In this document: positions 17,332 to 27,200 of the stretch, in pieces | How the letters are laid out: the number at the start of each line of letters is the position of its first letter | How positions within the stretch are numbered: the stretch's first letter is position 1 | DNA from: Paenalicyclobacillus mengziensis | GTDB lineage: Bacteria > Bacillota > Bacilli > Alicyclobacillales > Alicyclobacillaceae | Reading direction: 5' to 3' | Length of the DNA stretch: 64,000 bases | Assembly: GCF_017298635.1 (NCBI RefSeq) | Contig: NZ_CP071182.1 | Location: 3,448,001-3,512,000 of the forward strand | Made by a program: the position numbers and the translations under genes | The notes under the pieces: model-generated | Told to the model about the DNA's origin: nothing | Databases searched by the model: none | What the model saw: only the letters and a program-made list of their open reading frames with translations

Positions 17332-17476
17332 ACTCGGCTAGGCTTGTGACAGTCCGTTCGTGGTCGAGCCGGGCAGAGAGATCTTTGCCAGGTCGACCAA
17401 AGCGCGCCGAGACTGTCTGATGTTCGTGAGCGCAGACTTCTGAAAGATACAGGAGGCTGCGCTGCAGCTTCAGAGT

Positions 17477-18604
17477 TTACTCGAGAAAATCTTTTAGGCG
17501 CTTGCTACGGCTAGGATGACGCAGTTTTCTCAGGGCTTTCGCTTCAATCTGGCGAATGCGTTCGCGTGTAACACCGAACACTTTTCCGACCTCTTCGAGC
17601 GTGCGTGTGCGTCCGTCATCGAGACCGAAACGTAGTCGCAGCACGTTCTCCTCACGTTCAGTCAACGTATCGAGAACATCCTCGAGTTGTTCTTTCAGTA
17701 GCTCGTATGCAGCGGCGTCAGCCGGTGCCAGTGCCTCATCATCGGGAATAAAATCCCCGAGGTGTGAGTCATCCTCTTCACCAATTGGCGTTTCCAGCGA
17801 AACAGGCTCTTGGGCAATCTTTTGTATCTCGCGTACTTTATCCGGACTCAGGTCCATCTCTGCGGCAATTTCTTCTGCGGTTGGTTCACGCCCGAGTTCC
17901 TGCAACAATTGTCGCGAAATACGGATGAGTTTATTGATGGTCTCCACCATATGCACAGGAATTCGAATCGTTCTGGCTTGGTCGGCAATGGCCCTTGTGA
18001 TGGCTTGCCGAATCCACCACGTTGCATAGGTGCTGAACTTGTAACCCTTGCGATAATCAAACTTTTCAACAGCTTTAATCAGACCCAGGTTTCCTTCCTG
18101 GATGAGGTCAAGGAACAACATGCCACGCCCTACATAGCGTTTTGCAATACTGACAACCAGACGCAAGTTGGCTTCCGCAAGACGGCGTTTGGCTTCCTCG
18201 TCGCCGTCTTCAATGCGCTTTGCCAGTTCAATCTCTTCGGCTGCTGACAACAGCGGTACACGGCCAATTTCCTTGAGGTACATCCGAACCGGATCACTGA
18301 TCTTGACCCCAGGCGGCATGGAGAGGTCGTTTAAGTCAATCCGCTCATCATCAGCCTGCGCTTCCTCGTCGTTCTCGCCATCCGAGTCCTCGTCGCGCTC
18401 ATTTAAAATATCAATGCCGAGCTCGGACAACTGATCGAAAAATTCATCGAGTTGATCCGGATCGAGGTCATGTTTCGCTAGGCGATTGACGATTTCTGTG
18501 TATGTCAATGAGCCACGCTTCTTACCCAGCGCTGTCAGGGCAGCTTTGTCATCCTGAAGGGTCAGCCCACTGTCCTCACGGGCTTCTTCGGTTACATCTT
18601 TCAT
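17477..18604 (-). CDS. sigA: RNA polymerase primary sigma factor SigA (RpoD)
   Basis: The housekeeping sigma factor, 375 residues, directing RNA polymerase to TTGACA/TATAAT promoters. Region 1.1 is followed by an acidic stretch ([19 protein letters not shown]). Region 1.2/2.1 starts at [16 protein letters not shown]. Region 2.4 reads [14 protein letters not shown], and region 4.2 ends in [20 protein letters not shown]. All regions are intact. ATG start with AAAGGAGG upstream. It follows dnaG by 36 bases, the classic macromolecular-synthesis operon order. Confidence 0.99.
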   Translation of the reverse strand: MKDVTEEAREDSGLTLQDDKAALTALGKKRGSLTYTEIVNRLAKHDLDPDQLDEFFDQLSELGIDILNERDEDSDGENDEEAQADDERIDLNDLSMPPGVKISDPVRMYLKEIGRVPLLSAAEEIELAKRIEDGDEEAKRRLAEANLRLVVSIAKRYVGRGMLFLDLIQEGNLGLIKAVEKFDYRKGYKFSTYATWWIRQAITRAIADQARTIRIPVHMVETINKLIRISRQLLQELGREPTAEEIAAEMDLSPDKVREIQKIAQEPVSLETPIGEEDDSHLGDFIPDDEALAPADAAAYELLKEQLEDVLDTLTEREENVLRLRFGLDDGRTRTLEEVGKVFGVTRERIRQIEAKALRKLRHPSRSKRLKDFLE

Positions 18605-18640
18605 TCGTCCCCGCCTCCTTTACCCGGGCATCTGCAAGCC

Positions 18641-20446
18641 CTACGCTTGCGGTGTCCTGTACCGGGTAATTTCTTGCTGTAAATTCTCCACTTCTTGTCT
18701 ATAAATCATCACTCGCTCTGCGTCTCCCGCCAGTGTTACCTCAACGAGTTCCTGCAGTTTATTTCTGTATCTGCTCTCAAGTTCCTGCAACCGCAGCGAG
18801 CGAAGACAATCCATCAATAGCGCCTCGTCGAACTCTGATTCCTCACCGACCGCAAGCGAAGTCGCTAACCGGCGTAAATTTGGGTCTTCAAGGCTCTCAA
18901 CGAAACGAACCGGGGAACCTTCCCGGTGTTCCATTCGAAAGGCATACAAATTTGCTAAGAGTGCGGTTTGTTCAGGTAATGGTAATTCCATGACTTCGTG
19001 CTGTAATAGCCAATCAAATGCCTCTGGATGAAGTAGCAGACTTTGCAACATGTAGTTCCCTGCTCGAACTTCAGCTGTTAACACGGGCGTACTTAAAACA
19101 TGACTTTCGCGCTCCGATTTATGCGCATCACGACGACGAGAGGTCTTGGCAATTGTCCGGAGTTCTTGGTCCAAGGCGTCACGTGAAACGTGAAACTCCT
19201 GTGCCAGCCGCTGTAATTCTTCGTCGCGTTCAATTGGAGAAGCCCGCTCCCCAAGTAGCGACAACACTTGGCGCATATACTCAGTGCGCCCAGCAGGACT
19301 CTCTAGGTTCGCTGTTTTGCGTGCCGCTTGGATGAAAAATTGTACTTCGGTCAGTGTTTTGACCTGAAACTGCCTAACAAAGGCTGTAGCCCCAAACTCC
19401 CGAGCGAAATCATCTGGGTCCATGCCATCCGGAAACTGAACAACCCGGCATTCGAGATGCTCTTCACGAGCCAAGTTCAGGACCTTCGAGGTCGCTCGCT
19501 GTCCTGCTTCATCGCCGTCGTATGCGACGGTAAGCCTGTCTGAATATCGCTTCAAGACACGAACGTGATCTTCCGTGAGTGCAGTCCCCATGCTGGCGAC
19601 ACCCGACCTTAGTCCCGCTTGCCACGCAGAGATGACATCCATGTACCCTTCAAAGATAACAGCAGTTTGTGTTTGCCGAATGGACCGCTTCGCCATATGC
19701 AGGTTGAACAGGACGCTGCTCTTGTGAAAAAGCGGTGTCTCCGGTGAATTCAAGTACTTAGGCTTTGCTTCTTTCTGTAACGCCCGTCCGCCGAATGCCA
19801 CGACTTGGCCCCGCCCGTCGCAAATTGGAATCATCACGCGCCCCCGGAAGCGGTCCACAATCTGCGGACCAAGGGCAACAGCCAGCCCGCAATCGACCAG
19901 CAGTTGTGATTCAAATCCACGCTTCTGCAAAAAATCAATCAACCGACGTTCAGCGTTCGGCGCGAATCCAAGACGAAACTCCGCCATCGTGGTTTTAGAA
20001 ATTCCTCGACCTTCCAAATACGCTAGGGCTTGCACACCGGCACTTGAATTCATTAGAATGTAGCTATAGTATTTCGCCGCAAGCTCATGTGCTTCCTTCA
20101 TCGCTGTTTGGCGGTCGGTTTGAGCCGCAGAAGGGATCTGTTCTTCCAGTGACTCAGGAACCGGCAGGTTCGCCCGTTCGGCAAGGCGCACGACGGTTTC
20201 AGCAAACGTCATTCCTTCAATATCCATGACAAAACGAATGACAGTTCCACCCGCACCGCATCCGAAACAGTAGTACATCTGTCTGTCGGGAGAAACGGAA
20301 AAGGATGGACTTCGTTCATTGTGAAACGGACATAGGCCGACATATGAACGCCCAGACCGTCGAAGCTGGACATACTCTCCGACAACGTCAATGATGTCGA
20401 TTCGCTGTCTTAACGTCTCGACAAACTCATCTGGGATTTGCCTCAT
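18641..20446 (-). CDS. dnaG: DNA primase DnaG
   Basis: The replication primase of 601 residues that lays RNA primers for Okazaki fragments. An N-terminal CHC2 zinc-binding domain has CPFHNERSPSFSVSP and YYCFGCGAGG (~40-65). The TOPRIM-containing catalytic core has EGYMDVISAWQAG and VAYDGDEAGQ. The C-terminal helical domain that contacts DnaB follows the HSHV-like linker around residue 450. The ATG start has an AGAAGGTGAT box. sigA follows directly. Confidence 0.98.
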   Translation of the reverse strand: MRQIPDEFVETLRQRIDIIDVVGEYVQLRRSGRSYVGLCPFHNERSPSFSVSPDRQMYYCFGCGAGGTVIRFVMDIEGMTFAETVVRLAERANLPVPESLEEQIPSAAQTDRQTAMKEAHELAAKYYSYILMNSSAGVQALAYLEGRGISKTTMAEFRLGFAPNAERRLIDFLQKRGFESQLLVDCGLAVALGPQIVDRFRGRVMIPICDGRGQVVAFGGRALQKEAKPKYLNSPETPLFHKSSVLFNLHMAKRSIRQTQTAVIFEGYMDVISAWQAGLRSGVASMGTALTEDHVRVLKRYSDRLTVAYDGDEAGQRATSKVLNLAREEHLECRVVQFPDGMDPDDFAREFGATAFVRQFQVKTLTEVQFFIQAARKTANLESPAGRTEYMRQVLSLLGERASPIERDEELQRLAQEFHVSRDALDQELRTIAKTSRRRDAHKSERESHVLSTPVLTAEVRAGNYMLQSLLLHPEAFDWLLQHEVMELPLPEQTALLANLYAFRMEHREGSPVRFVESLEDPNLRRLATSLAVGEESEFDEALLMDCLRSLRLQELESRYRNKLQELVEVTLAGDAERVMIYRQEVENLQQEITRYRTPQA

Positions 20447-20746
20447 CCCATCACCTTCTTGATTTGGTTCACAATGTTACACCGGACATGGGATGAAGTA
20501 GAGGCAACAAATCGAGTGTTCCGCTACTAATAAAAAGTATTCTACAAAGAACTTCACTTTCCTCCTTCATTTCGAAAATCATCCAAGCCAACTCGTCATC
20601 GTTCGACATTTGGGCGAACTATCCCTACATGATAAGACTTTTTGAGACAACCTCTAGTATCGACGGTGATAGCCAAATTTATCCTCACGATCTTCCCTGC
20701 ATTCAAGTGTATGGAACTCTGTCAACCCTTATGATGTTGCATCACG
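20447..20746. other. Intergenic region upstream of dnaG
   Basis: No credible gene is found. It must hold the dnaG-sigA promoter. An AT-rich stretch at 20520-20570 (with TATTAG and TTCTTTG elements on the minus strand) is the best candidate, but no clear -35/-10 pair stands out. Confidence 0.4.
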
Positions 20747-20779
20747 AAAAAAAACAGGGAGACCGAATTATGATCTCCC
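20747..20779 (-). terminator. Terminator of the ppdK operon
   Basis: On the minus strand GGGAGA, an 11-base loop and TCTCCC are followed by TGTTTTTTTT. It lies 20 bases after the ppdK stop. Confidence 0.85.
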
Positions 20780-20798
20780 ATCATATGTGCGTCAAGTG

Positions 20799-23492
20799 TC
20801 ATTTGACTGCACCAACAACACCTGCTGACTTCTGTAACGGTTGCACAAGCGCTGCATGCGCTGCAGCAAGACGCGCTAACGGAACACGGAACGGAGAGCA
20901 ACTCACGTAGTTAAGCCCAGTGTCGTGGCAGAACTTGATAGACCGCTTCTCACCGCCATGTTCACCACAGATACCAACCTTGAGATTCGGACGGGTTCTT
21001 CGGCCGCGCTCAGTTCCGAGCGCAACCAACTGTCCGACTCCATCCACGTCAAGTACCTGAAAGGGATTGTGCTGTAAAACTCCACCTTCAACATACTGGT
21101 GCAGGAACTTGCCTTCAGCGTCGTCTCTGCTGTAACCAAAAGTGGTTTGCGTCAGGTCATTGGTTCCAAATGAGAAGAACTCCGCCTCCACAGCGATCTC
21201 ATGTGCCGTCAGCGCGGCTCTCGGCACCTCAATCATTGTACCTACGGGACAGGACAGGACTGTACCCGTCTCTGACTCCACAGCAAGGCGTACCTTCTCG
21301 ATCATCACCCGCAAACGGCGAAGTTCTTCGACATGACCGACCAAGGGGATCATGATTTCGGGAACCGGATGATGCCCTTCCTGCATCAACTGTGCAGTGG
21401 CCTGGAAGATAGCACGCACCTGCATCTCGTAGACCTCCGGATGCGTGATGCCGAGCCGACAACCTCGATGCCCAAGCATTGGGTTTTGCTCGTGTAAGTC
21501 ACGAACCCGGCGCAGCATATACGTGGTCTCCGCGAGCTCCCGCGCAATCTCCTGGTCGTCCGGATGCAGACTCTGGTGCTCCTGAAGGGTCACCTGTTTG
21601 GCAATTAGTTTTTCAAGATTTGGTAGGAACTCGTGCAAAGGCGGGTCAAGCAGGCGAATTGTCACAGGCAGTCCATCCATCGCAAGCAAGATGCCGTAAA
21701 AATCGCCCTGTTGCATCGGCAAAAGTTGGTCGAGTGCTTCTCTTTGCGCATCAATCGTGTCCGCAAGAATCATCGCCTGAACCACCGGTACCCGGTCGGA
21801 AGCCATAAACATATGTTCAGTTCGGCACAATCCGACACCCTCTGCGCCAAAGCCCCGCGACCTTGCAGAATCTTCTGGGTTATCTGCATTGGCACGGACC
21901 CCAAGTTCGCGGAATTCGTCAGCCCATTCGAGCAGTAAATTGAGTTCTTCTGACAACTCCGGTTCAACCAACGGCACATCTCCGACAATCACGCGACCAG
22001 TTGCACCGTCGATGGAGACCGTGTCTCCTTCGCGCAATTCAATACCGCCAATGCGAGCGACCTTCTGTGCCCCGTCAATGTACAACGCATCGCATCCACA
22101 GACGCAAGGTTTTCCCATGCCGCGTGCGACGACGGCAGCGTGACTCGTCATTCCACCGCGGCTCGTTAAAATACCTTCTGCAGCCAGAATGCCATGAATG
22201 TCCTCAGGGGTTGTCTCGGTTCGGACAAGAACCACCCGCTCACCGTTTTGTCTCCGGTCCGCTGCGTCATCAGCCGTAAAGGCCACGTGTCCGGATGCGG
22301 CTCCTGGCGAGGCCGGCAAGCCCGTCCCCACAACTTGAACCTGAGCGCCAGGGTCAATGCGGGGATGCAGCAATTGATCCAACTGATCGGGATCAACCCT
22401 CAGGACTGCCGTCTGTCGGTCAATCACGCCTTCCTCAACCAATTGTACGGCGATTTTCACCGCAGCTTCCGCAGTACGCTTTGCGTTACGGGTTTGCAAT
22501 AAGAACAGGCGTCCCTGCTGAATCGTGAACTCAATGTCCTGAACGTCCTTGTAGTGTTGTTCAAGCGTGTTACACAGAGCGATAAATTGTTCGTAAACCT
22601 GTGGCATCTCTTGCTCCAGGTGAGCAATGGGCTGTGGTGTACGGATGCCTGCAACAACGTCTTCGCCTTGTGCGTTGATGAGGTATTCACCAAATACCCC
22701 CCGCGATCCGGTGGAGGGATTGCGCGTGAACGCCACACCCGTGCCGGAGTCATTCCCAAGGTTGCCAAACACCATCGTCTGCACGTTGACGGCTGTACCC
22801 AGGTCATCAGGAATCTCGTGCACCTTACGGTAGACCTTCGCCCTGGGATTATCCCACGACGAGAACACCGCCCCGATAGCCATGTACAACTGTGTAAACG
22901 GGTCTTCGGGAAATTCATGGCCTGTTTCCCGTTGCACGAGCACCTTATACTGGAAAATTACGCGTTCGAGATCCTTGGCACTTAGCTCCTGATCGGTCTT
23001 GACGCTGGCGTCGGCTTTTACGTCTTCGAGAATCTGCTCGAAACGCATGCTGTGGATACCGAGTACGACGTCCCCAAACATTTGAATGAATCGACGATGA
23101 CAGTCGTACGCGAACCGCTCGTCCCCGGTTTCTTCGGCCAACGCCTTGACTGTCGTGTCATTTAAGCCCAAGTTGAGCACAGTGTCCATCATGCCTGGCA
23201 TGGAGATAGGGGCACCGGATCGGACCGACACCAAAAGCGGTGGATTACCCCCGAATTCGCGGCCAGTCGCTGCCTCTACGCGGGACATCGCCTGCGCGAC
23301 GGCGTCCTTCATATCGTCGGTCATTTTCCCCTCATTCCCGTAAGCGTGACAAGCAGCTGTAGGCATCGTAAATCCCGGTGGGACCGGAAGACCAACGCGG
23401 GTCATTTCTGCAAGATTTGCGCCTTTACCGCCTAAGACGTATTTGTCCAAAGCCTCAACCTCATCAAATCCATAAACCCATTTGGTGCTCAC
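20799..23492 (-). CDS. ppdK: Pyruvate, phosphate dikinase
   Basis: A 897-residue enzyme interconverting pyruvate + ATP + Pi and PEP + AMP + PPi. The N-terminal nucleotide-binding domain opens with KYVLGGKGANLAEMTRVGLPVPPGFT. The swivelling phospho-His domain has GGMTSHAAVVARGMGKPCVCG with the catalytic His. The C-terminal TIM-barrel has EFFSFGTNDLTQTTFGYSRDD. The length is full. The GTG start overlaps the stop of the regulatory-protein gene (GTGA). Its pairing with a PDRP-type kinase/phosphorylase and with CcpN suggests tight control between glycolysis and gluconeogenesis. Confidence 0.98.
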   Translation of the reverse strand: MSTKWVYGFDEVEALDKYVLGGKGANLAEMTRVGLPVPPGFTMPTAACHAYGNEGKMTDDMKDAVAQAMSRVEAATGREFGGNPPLLVSVRSGAPISMPGMMDTVLNLGLNDTTVKALAEETGDERFAYDCHRRFIQMFGDVVLGIHSMRFEQILEDVKADASVKTDQELSAKDLERVIFQYKVLVQRETGHEFPEDPFTQLYMAIGAVFSSWDNPRAKVYRKVHEIPDDLGTAVNVQTMVFGNLGNDSGTGVAFTRNPSTGSRGVFGEYLINAQGEDVVAGIRTPQPIAHLEQEMPQVYEQFIALCNTLEQHYKDVQDIEFTIQQGRLFLLQTRNAKRTAEAAVKIAVQLVEEGVIDRQTAVLRVDPDQLDQLLHPRIDPGAQVQVVGTGLPASPGAASGHVAFTADDAADRRQNGERVVLVRTETTPEDIHGILAAEGILTSRGGMTSHAAVVARGMGKPCVCGCDALYIDGAQKVARIGGIELREGDTVSIDGATGRVIVGDVPLVEPELSEELNLLLEWADEFRELGVRANADNPEDSARSRGFGAEGVGLCRTEHMFMASDRVPVVQAMILADTIDAQREALDQLLPMQQGDFYGILLAMDGLPVTIRLLDPPLHEFLPNLEKLIAKQVTLQEHQSLHPDDQEIARELAETTYMLRRVRDLHEQNPMLGHRGCRLGITHPEVYEMQVRAIFQATAQLMQEGHHPVPEIMIPLVGHVEELRRLRVMIEKVRLAVESETGTVLSCPVGTMIEVPRAALTAHEIAVEAEFFSFGTNDLTQTTFGYSRDDAEGKFLHQYVEGGVLQHNPFQVLDVDGVGQLVALGTERGRRTRPNLKVGICGEHGGEKRSIKFCHDTGLNYVSCSPFRVPLARLAAAHAALVQPLQKSAGVVGAVK

Positions 23493-24316
23493 CTGACAGT
23501 CCCCCTCTTTGCGACAAATTCGAGTACAACCCCGGCGGTCTCTTCGACGGCCTTGTCACTGACATCAATACACGGACAACCAAGACGTTTCATTACGGAC
23601 TCTGCATACTCAAGTTCCACGAGAATACGCTCGTGACTCGCATATGTGGCTTCACCCGTGAGGCCAAGCGACTTGAGGCGTTCTTTGCGTATCATGTTCA
23701 GCTTGTCAGGACGAATGGTCAGGCCAATGACCTTCTTCTTGTCTTGCAAGCGAAACAACTGTTCTGGCGGTGTCACTTCGGGTACGAGAGGAACATTCGC
23801 CACCCGTAAGCCACGATGTGCAAGATACATCGAAAGCGGTGTCTTGGATGTTCGAGAAACCCCGATGAGGACGACATCGGCTCGTTCCAGGCCCCGAGCA
23901 TCGCGACCATCGTCATACTTGACAGCGAACTCAATTGCCTCCACTCGTTTGAAATAGTCTTCATCCAGTTGATGTACGAGCCCGGCCTTCCGAGCCGGTG
24001 GTCGGCCCAACTCCTGCTCAAACACGTCAATGACAGGCCCCATGATGTCGACAATTTGTACGCCTGCATCGCGGGCCTTATTGAGCAGGTGTTCCCGGAG
24101 TTCCGGTACAACGACCGTAAATGCGATGATACCGCGTTCCTCCTTCGCACTTTGGATGACTTCATCGAGCACGGTCTTTTCATGGACATGAGACACGCGT
24201 CGCAAATCCACCTGTCCGCCATCAAACTGGCTGGCAGCGGCACGAATGACGAATTCTGCAGTTTCTCCAACGGAGTCAGACACGATATAGACAATTGGTG
24301 TACCGGGCATCCCCAC
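23489..24316 (-). CDS. Pyruvate, phosphate dikinase regulatory protein (PDRP, DUF299)
   Basis: A bifunctional ADP-dependent kinase/Pi-dependent phosphorylase of 275 residues that switches PPDK off and on by threonine phosphorylation. It has the N-terminal family motif VYIVSDSVGETAEFV, the P-loop-like GVSRTSKTPLSMYLA and VANVPLVPEV. The GTG at 24316 (with an ATG six bases on) follows GAGGAGGG. Adjacency and overlap with ppdK identify PPDK, rather than PEP synthase, as the target. In Bacillus the homologue YqfL sits next to ccpN, as here. Confidence 0.95.
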   Translation of the reverse strand: MGMPGTPIVYIVSDSVGETAEFVIRAAASQFDGGQVDLRRVSHVHEKTVLDEVIQSAKEERGIIAFTVVVPELREHLLNKARDAGVQIVDIMGPVIDVFEQELGRPPARKAGLVHQLDEDYFKRVEAIEFAVKYDDGRDARGLERADVVLIGVSRTSKTPLSMYLAHRGLRVANVPLVPEVTPPEQLFRLQDKKKVIGLTIRPDKLNMIRKERLKSLGLTGEATYASHERILVELEYAESVMKRLGCPCIDVSDKAVEETAGVVLEFVAKRGTVR

Positions 24317-24327
24317 AAAACCCTCCT

Positions 24328-24357
24328 CTATGTAGTAAACAGCTATGTAGTAAACAG
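24328..24357. repeat. Perfect 15-bp tandem duplication in the ccpN-PDRP spacer
   Basis: CTATGTAGTAAACAG occurs twice head to tail (24328-24342 and 24343-24357), immediately upstream of the GAGGAGGG ribosome binding site of the PDRP gene. Confidence 0.9.
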
Positions 24358-24370
24358 CTCGTTTTCAGTG

Positions 24371-25015
24371 TTATATTTCGTGATACTGTCCGAGTTCTAC
24401 AAAAGCACGCGTAATGGTGGTTTTGCTGATGCGGCCAATGACTTCCACATTCTCACCGGATTCAAGTCGTTTGGGTGTCACCGGCAGAGAATCGACCTGA
24501 TGGCGCATCATGAGCACCGCTCCATCGTAGAGGGATGCATCGGCGCTGATTGTGATGACGTTTGGAAGGCGGGTCATAGCCAAGTTAACGGGAAGTTCAT
24601 GAATATTCCCTCCGCCAATTGCCACCTTTAAGAGGTCTTTTCTCGATACAACCCCTTGAAGAAATCGTTCTTTCAAGACGATGAGTGACCCCACATCTTC
24701 CATAAACATCGTGACAACTGCATCGTATACGGAAACCGTCTCCTGCACCACAATTGGTACTGACTGGTAGTCGGACACCCGCATTCGAGCCAATGCATCA
24801 CCAAATAAATCAGCATTTTTCTTGCCGCTGTAAAAATATCCAACGCGAGGTCTCGCTTCGACAAATCCAGCCATGGTTAAGATGGACAAGTCTGGTCTTA
24901 AGGTCGCCCTCGTCAATGACAGCATCTCTGCAATACGCTCGCCAGTAATGGGACCGTGATTCTTGACGATATCGATAATGGTTTCCTGCCGTTTCGTCAA
25001 TTCGATTAGAATCAC
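24371..25015 (-). CDS. ccpN: CcpN-type transcriptional regulator (HTH plus two CBS domains)
   Basis: A repressor of 214 residues. The N-terminal winged helix (TKRQETIIDIVKNHGPITGE, then RIAEMLSLTRATLRPDLSIL) is followed by two CBS domains (~75-205) that bind adenine nucleotides. In Bacillus, CcpN represses gluconeogenic genes (gapB, pckA) on glucose. Here it directly precedes the PDRP-ppdK pair, so those may be direct targets. The GTG at 25015 overlaps its own GGGGG box; an in-frame TTG 15 bases on is also possible and gives the more usual N-terminus. Confidence 0.93.
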   Translation of the reverse strand: MILIELTKRQETIIDIVKNHGPITGERIAEMLSLTRATLRPDLSILTMAGFVEARPRVGYFYSGKKNADLFGDALARMRVSDYQSVPIVVQETVSVYDAVVTMFMEDVGSLIVLKERFLQGVVSRKDLLKVAIGGGNIHELPVNLAMTRLPNVITISADASLYDGAVLMMRHQVDSLPVTPKRLESGENVEVIGRISKTTITRAFVELGQYHEI

Positions 25016-25058
25016 CCCCTTCTTTCAATGTGTCATACTAATCATGAATGCACCACAA

Positions 25059-25087
25059 ATAATATATCATATTTAGCACAATCTCAA
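25059..25087 (-). promoter_or_regulatory. SigA promoter of ccpN
   Basis: TTGAGA (25087-25082), exactly 17 bases and TATTAT (25064-25059) on the minus strand, in the AT-rich spacer between the recO terminator and ccpN. Confidence 0.7.
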
Positions 25088-25106
25088 TATGCGCATGTAT
25101 ATGCAT

Positions 25107-25146
25107 AAAAAATGGAACCCGCAGCCATGTCACAGCTGGGGTTCCA
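25107..25146 (-). terminator. Terminator of recO
   Basis: On the minus strand TGGAACCC and GGGTTCCA form a strong stem followed by TTTTTT. It begins at the recO stop codon. Confidence 0.85.
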
Positions 25147-25968
25147 TTACGGGCTCCACAGTTCGTCGATACTGTCGACAAAATCCCGAGACTTGAGTGA
25201 GAGTCCACCATAGTCATGCAGTTGTAGTCGCAGTACTCTTCGAATTGCATCCTCCGTGTTCGAGCCAAGCTTTACCGTCCCAATCCGCTCCCAAGGCACG
25301 CTGCTAAATTGTGCCAAGATTCTCGGTACAGTTCCGGGAACCGCAACCGCTCCTCGGGTCGAGGACGCTGGAAAGACTGTCTCTTGGGCCATTTCCTCCA
25401 AAACCAGGGACTCTTGTTGCTTTGTCTCAAAACATGACGAACAAACAAAGCCGCCTTCACCGGGCAAGTAATAAGCGGTGTCCCTGCCAAAGGGTTGATG
25501 ACAGCGAACACAAGCATCCCAATTCGGGCTTGCACCGATTAGGCGAAGCACCTTTGCTTCCCAGATTCGGGCAACCACTTGTGGTTTATCACGCATATCC
25601 CGAAGTCTATCCAACGCTGCACCGAACCAGCGGTAGACGGCCTCACTTCCGTTTGGCCGCTCTTCGCTGCACGCGGCCACGAGTTCACAAAAGTAAGCAC
25701 CATAGGCCGAGAGATGGAGTTCTTCGCGTAGTTTCCGATACGAATCGACAACTTCGAGCTGTTGAATGTTCCCCATTCCACGCCCCTGATACAGGGTGTA
25801 CATTGCTCTTACGCACAGCTGAACACCACCAGCCAGACGACTTTGCGGCTTTTTGGCACCCCGCGCCATAGCGGCTATCGTTCCGCTTGGTGTCAGCAGC
25901 GTAACAATGGCGTGTGTCTCACCGTAAGGAATGGTCCGGATGACATACGCCTCCGTGTTATACAGCAC
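25147..25968 (-). CDS. recO: DNA repair protein RecO
   Basis: A recombination mediator of ~273 residues that with RecF/RecR loads RecA on SSB-coated DNA and anneals strands. The N-terminal OB fold starts YNTEAYVIRTIPYGETHAIV. A four-Cys zinc site is seen in CVRCHQPF and FVCSSC (~150-175). I favour the GTG at 25968, eleven bases after AAGGAG, over the GTG at 25980 that overlaps the site. It is last in the era-yqzL-recO gene group and ends at a strong terminator. Confidence 0.95.
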   Translation of the reverse strand: MLYNTEAYVIRTIPYGETHAIVTLLTPSGTIAAMARGAKKPQSRLAGGVQLCVRAMYTLYQGRGMGNIQQLEVVDSYRKLREELHLSAYGAYFCELVAACSEERPNGSEAVYRWFGAALDRLRDMRDKPQVVARIWEAKVLRLIGASPNWDACVRCHQPFGRDTAYYLPGEGGFVCSSCFETKQQESLVLEEMAQETVFPASSTRGAVAVPGTVPRILAQFSSVPWERIGTVKLGSNTEDAIRRVLRLQLHDYGGLSLKSRDFVDSIDELWSP

Positions 25969-26005
25969 TACCTCGACCACTCCTTAGACTGGCCGCGGCA
26001 CCCGT

Positions 26006-26146
26006 TCAGGTCTCGTCTACGTCAACATCCTTGATTTCTGTTTCCTGCTGTTCATCATCTTCCATAAGCGCTTCATGTCGCTTATACAGCAGATACGCGT
26101 CGATATCACCTGTCAAGGTGAAGTAGCGCCATGAAAACTCCCGCAC
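26006..26146 (-). CDS. yqzL: YqzL family small protein
   Basis: A short gene of 46 codons (49 if the ATG at 26155 is used) between era and recO, the place where Bacillus has yqzL. The product reads MREFSWRYFTLTGDIDAYLL at its start and then an acidic tail (EDDEQQETEIKDVDVDE). The pattern F-W-x-Y-F-x-x-T-G-x-I-D-x-Y-L-L is the family core. GGAGGGG lies nine bases before the GTG and directly abuts the ATG, so the GTG is preferred. The function is unknown. The protein is predicted soluble. Confidence 0.8.
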   Translation of the reverse strand: MREFSWRYFTLTGDIDAYLLYKRHEALMEDDEQQETEIKDVDVDET

Positions 26147-26285
26147 CGAAATCATCCCCTCCGAAGAAGACGTTCTTTCAGACGACTTTCAGCTGCGTGG
26201 TGTTCAGGGGTGCCTCACCCTATAGAGTCCCGCTGCCAGATATCGATATACTATGAAACACGTACCAGTAACCTTTTCCGCCTTG

Positions 26286-27200
26286 TTACCTGTCTTCATG
26301 GAAGCCGAAGCGATGCAGCAAGCTTGGGTCATTTCTCCAATCCTTCTTGACCTTTACCCACAACTCCAAGTAAACCTTGTTTGCTAGCAGTCCTTCGAGT
26401 TCTTGTCGGGCCAACTGTCCAACTTTCTTCAGCATCGCGCCCCGCTTGCCGATGAGGATGCCTTTTTGGCTATCACGCTCCGTGTAGATGATGGCGTGTG
26501 CATAAATGACACCTGATGTCTCCCGCCGTTCAAGCTGCTCGATATCGACCATCACCGAATGGGGCACCTCTTCCTGTGTTAGGCGCAATACCTTTTCGCG
26601 AATCATCTCTGCAATGATAAATTGTTCCGGATGGTCTGTGACCATTTCGTCCGGATAGTACTTCGGACCTTCCGGAAGATATTTGACCAACGCGTGACGA
26701 AGCACGTCAAGTTGAGTGCCATCCTTGGCGGACACGGGAATCATCTCAGCAAACTCCATCTGCTTTTGGAGTGCATCCATCATGACAAGGACATTTGGCT
26801 TGTCCACTGCGTCCACTTTATTCAAAATGCAGAGTACAGGCGTGTCGATACCCCGTAGCTTCTCGAGAATAAACGTGTCACCAGAATGGTTTGGCTCTGT
26901 TGCGTCACAGACCCAACAGATGACATCCACTTCCTTCAGGGTACTTTCCGCTGTTTCAACCATAAATTCACCAAGCCGGTGTTTCGGTTTATGAATACCA
27001 GGTGTGTCAATAAACACAACCTGAGCTTCGTCCGTAGTCAGGACACCCCGAATCTGGTTGCGCGTTGTCTGCGGCCGATGTGACATAATGGCAATTTTTT
27101 GACCCACCAAGGCATTGAGCATCGTCGACTTTCCGACGTTTGGCCGACCAATCAACGCCACAAATCCAGACCGGAATTTTTCCTTTTGCTCAGTCATCAT
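26286..27200 (-). CDS. era: GTPase Era
   Basis: An essential GTPase of 304 residues that binds the 3' end of 16S rRNA and helps 30S assembly. G1 is GRPNVGKSTML, G3 is DTPGIHKPKH and G4 is NKVD. The C-terminal KH domain has GILIGKRGAMLKKVG. I use the ATG at 27200, which follows GGAGGAAGCAGC; the longer frame begins inside dgkA. It overlaps the 3' end of dgkA by 11 bases. Confidence 0.98.
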   Translation of the reverse strand: MMTEQKEKFRSGFVALIGRPNVGKSTMLNALVGQKIAIMSHRPQTTRNQIRGVLTTDEAQVVFIDTPGIHKPKHRLGEFMVETAESTLKEVDVICWVCDATEPNHSGDTFILEKLRGIDTPVLCILNKVDAVDKPNVLVMMDALQKQMEFAEMIPVSAKDGTQLDVLRHALVKYLPEGPKYYPDEMVTDHPEQFIIAEMIREKVLRLTQEEVPHSVMVDIEQLERRETSGVIYAHAIIYTERDSQKGILIGKRGAMLKKVGQLARQELEGLLANKVYLELWVKVKKDWRNDPSLLHRFGFHEDR

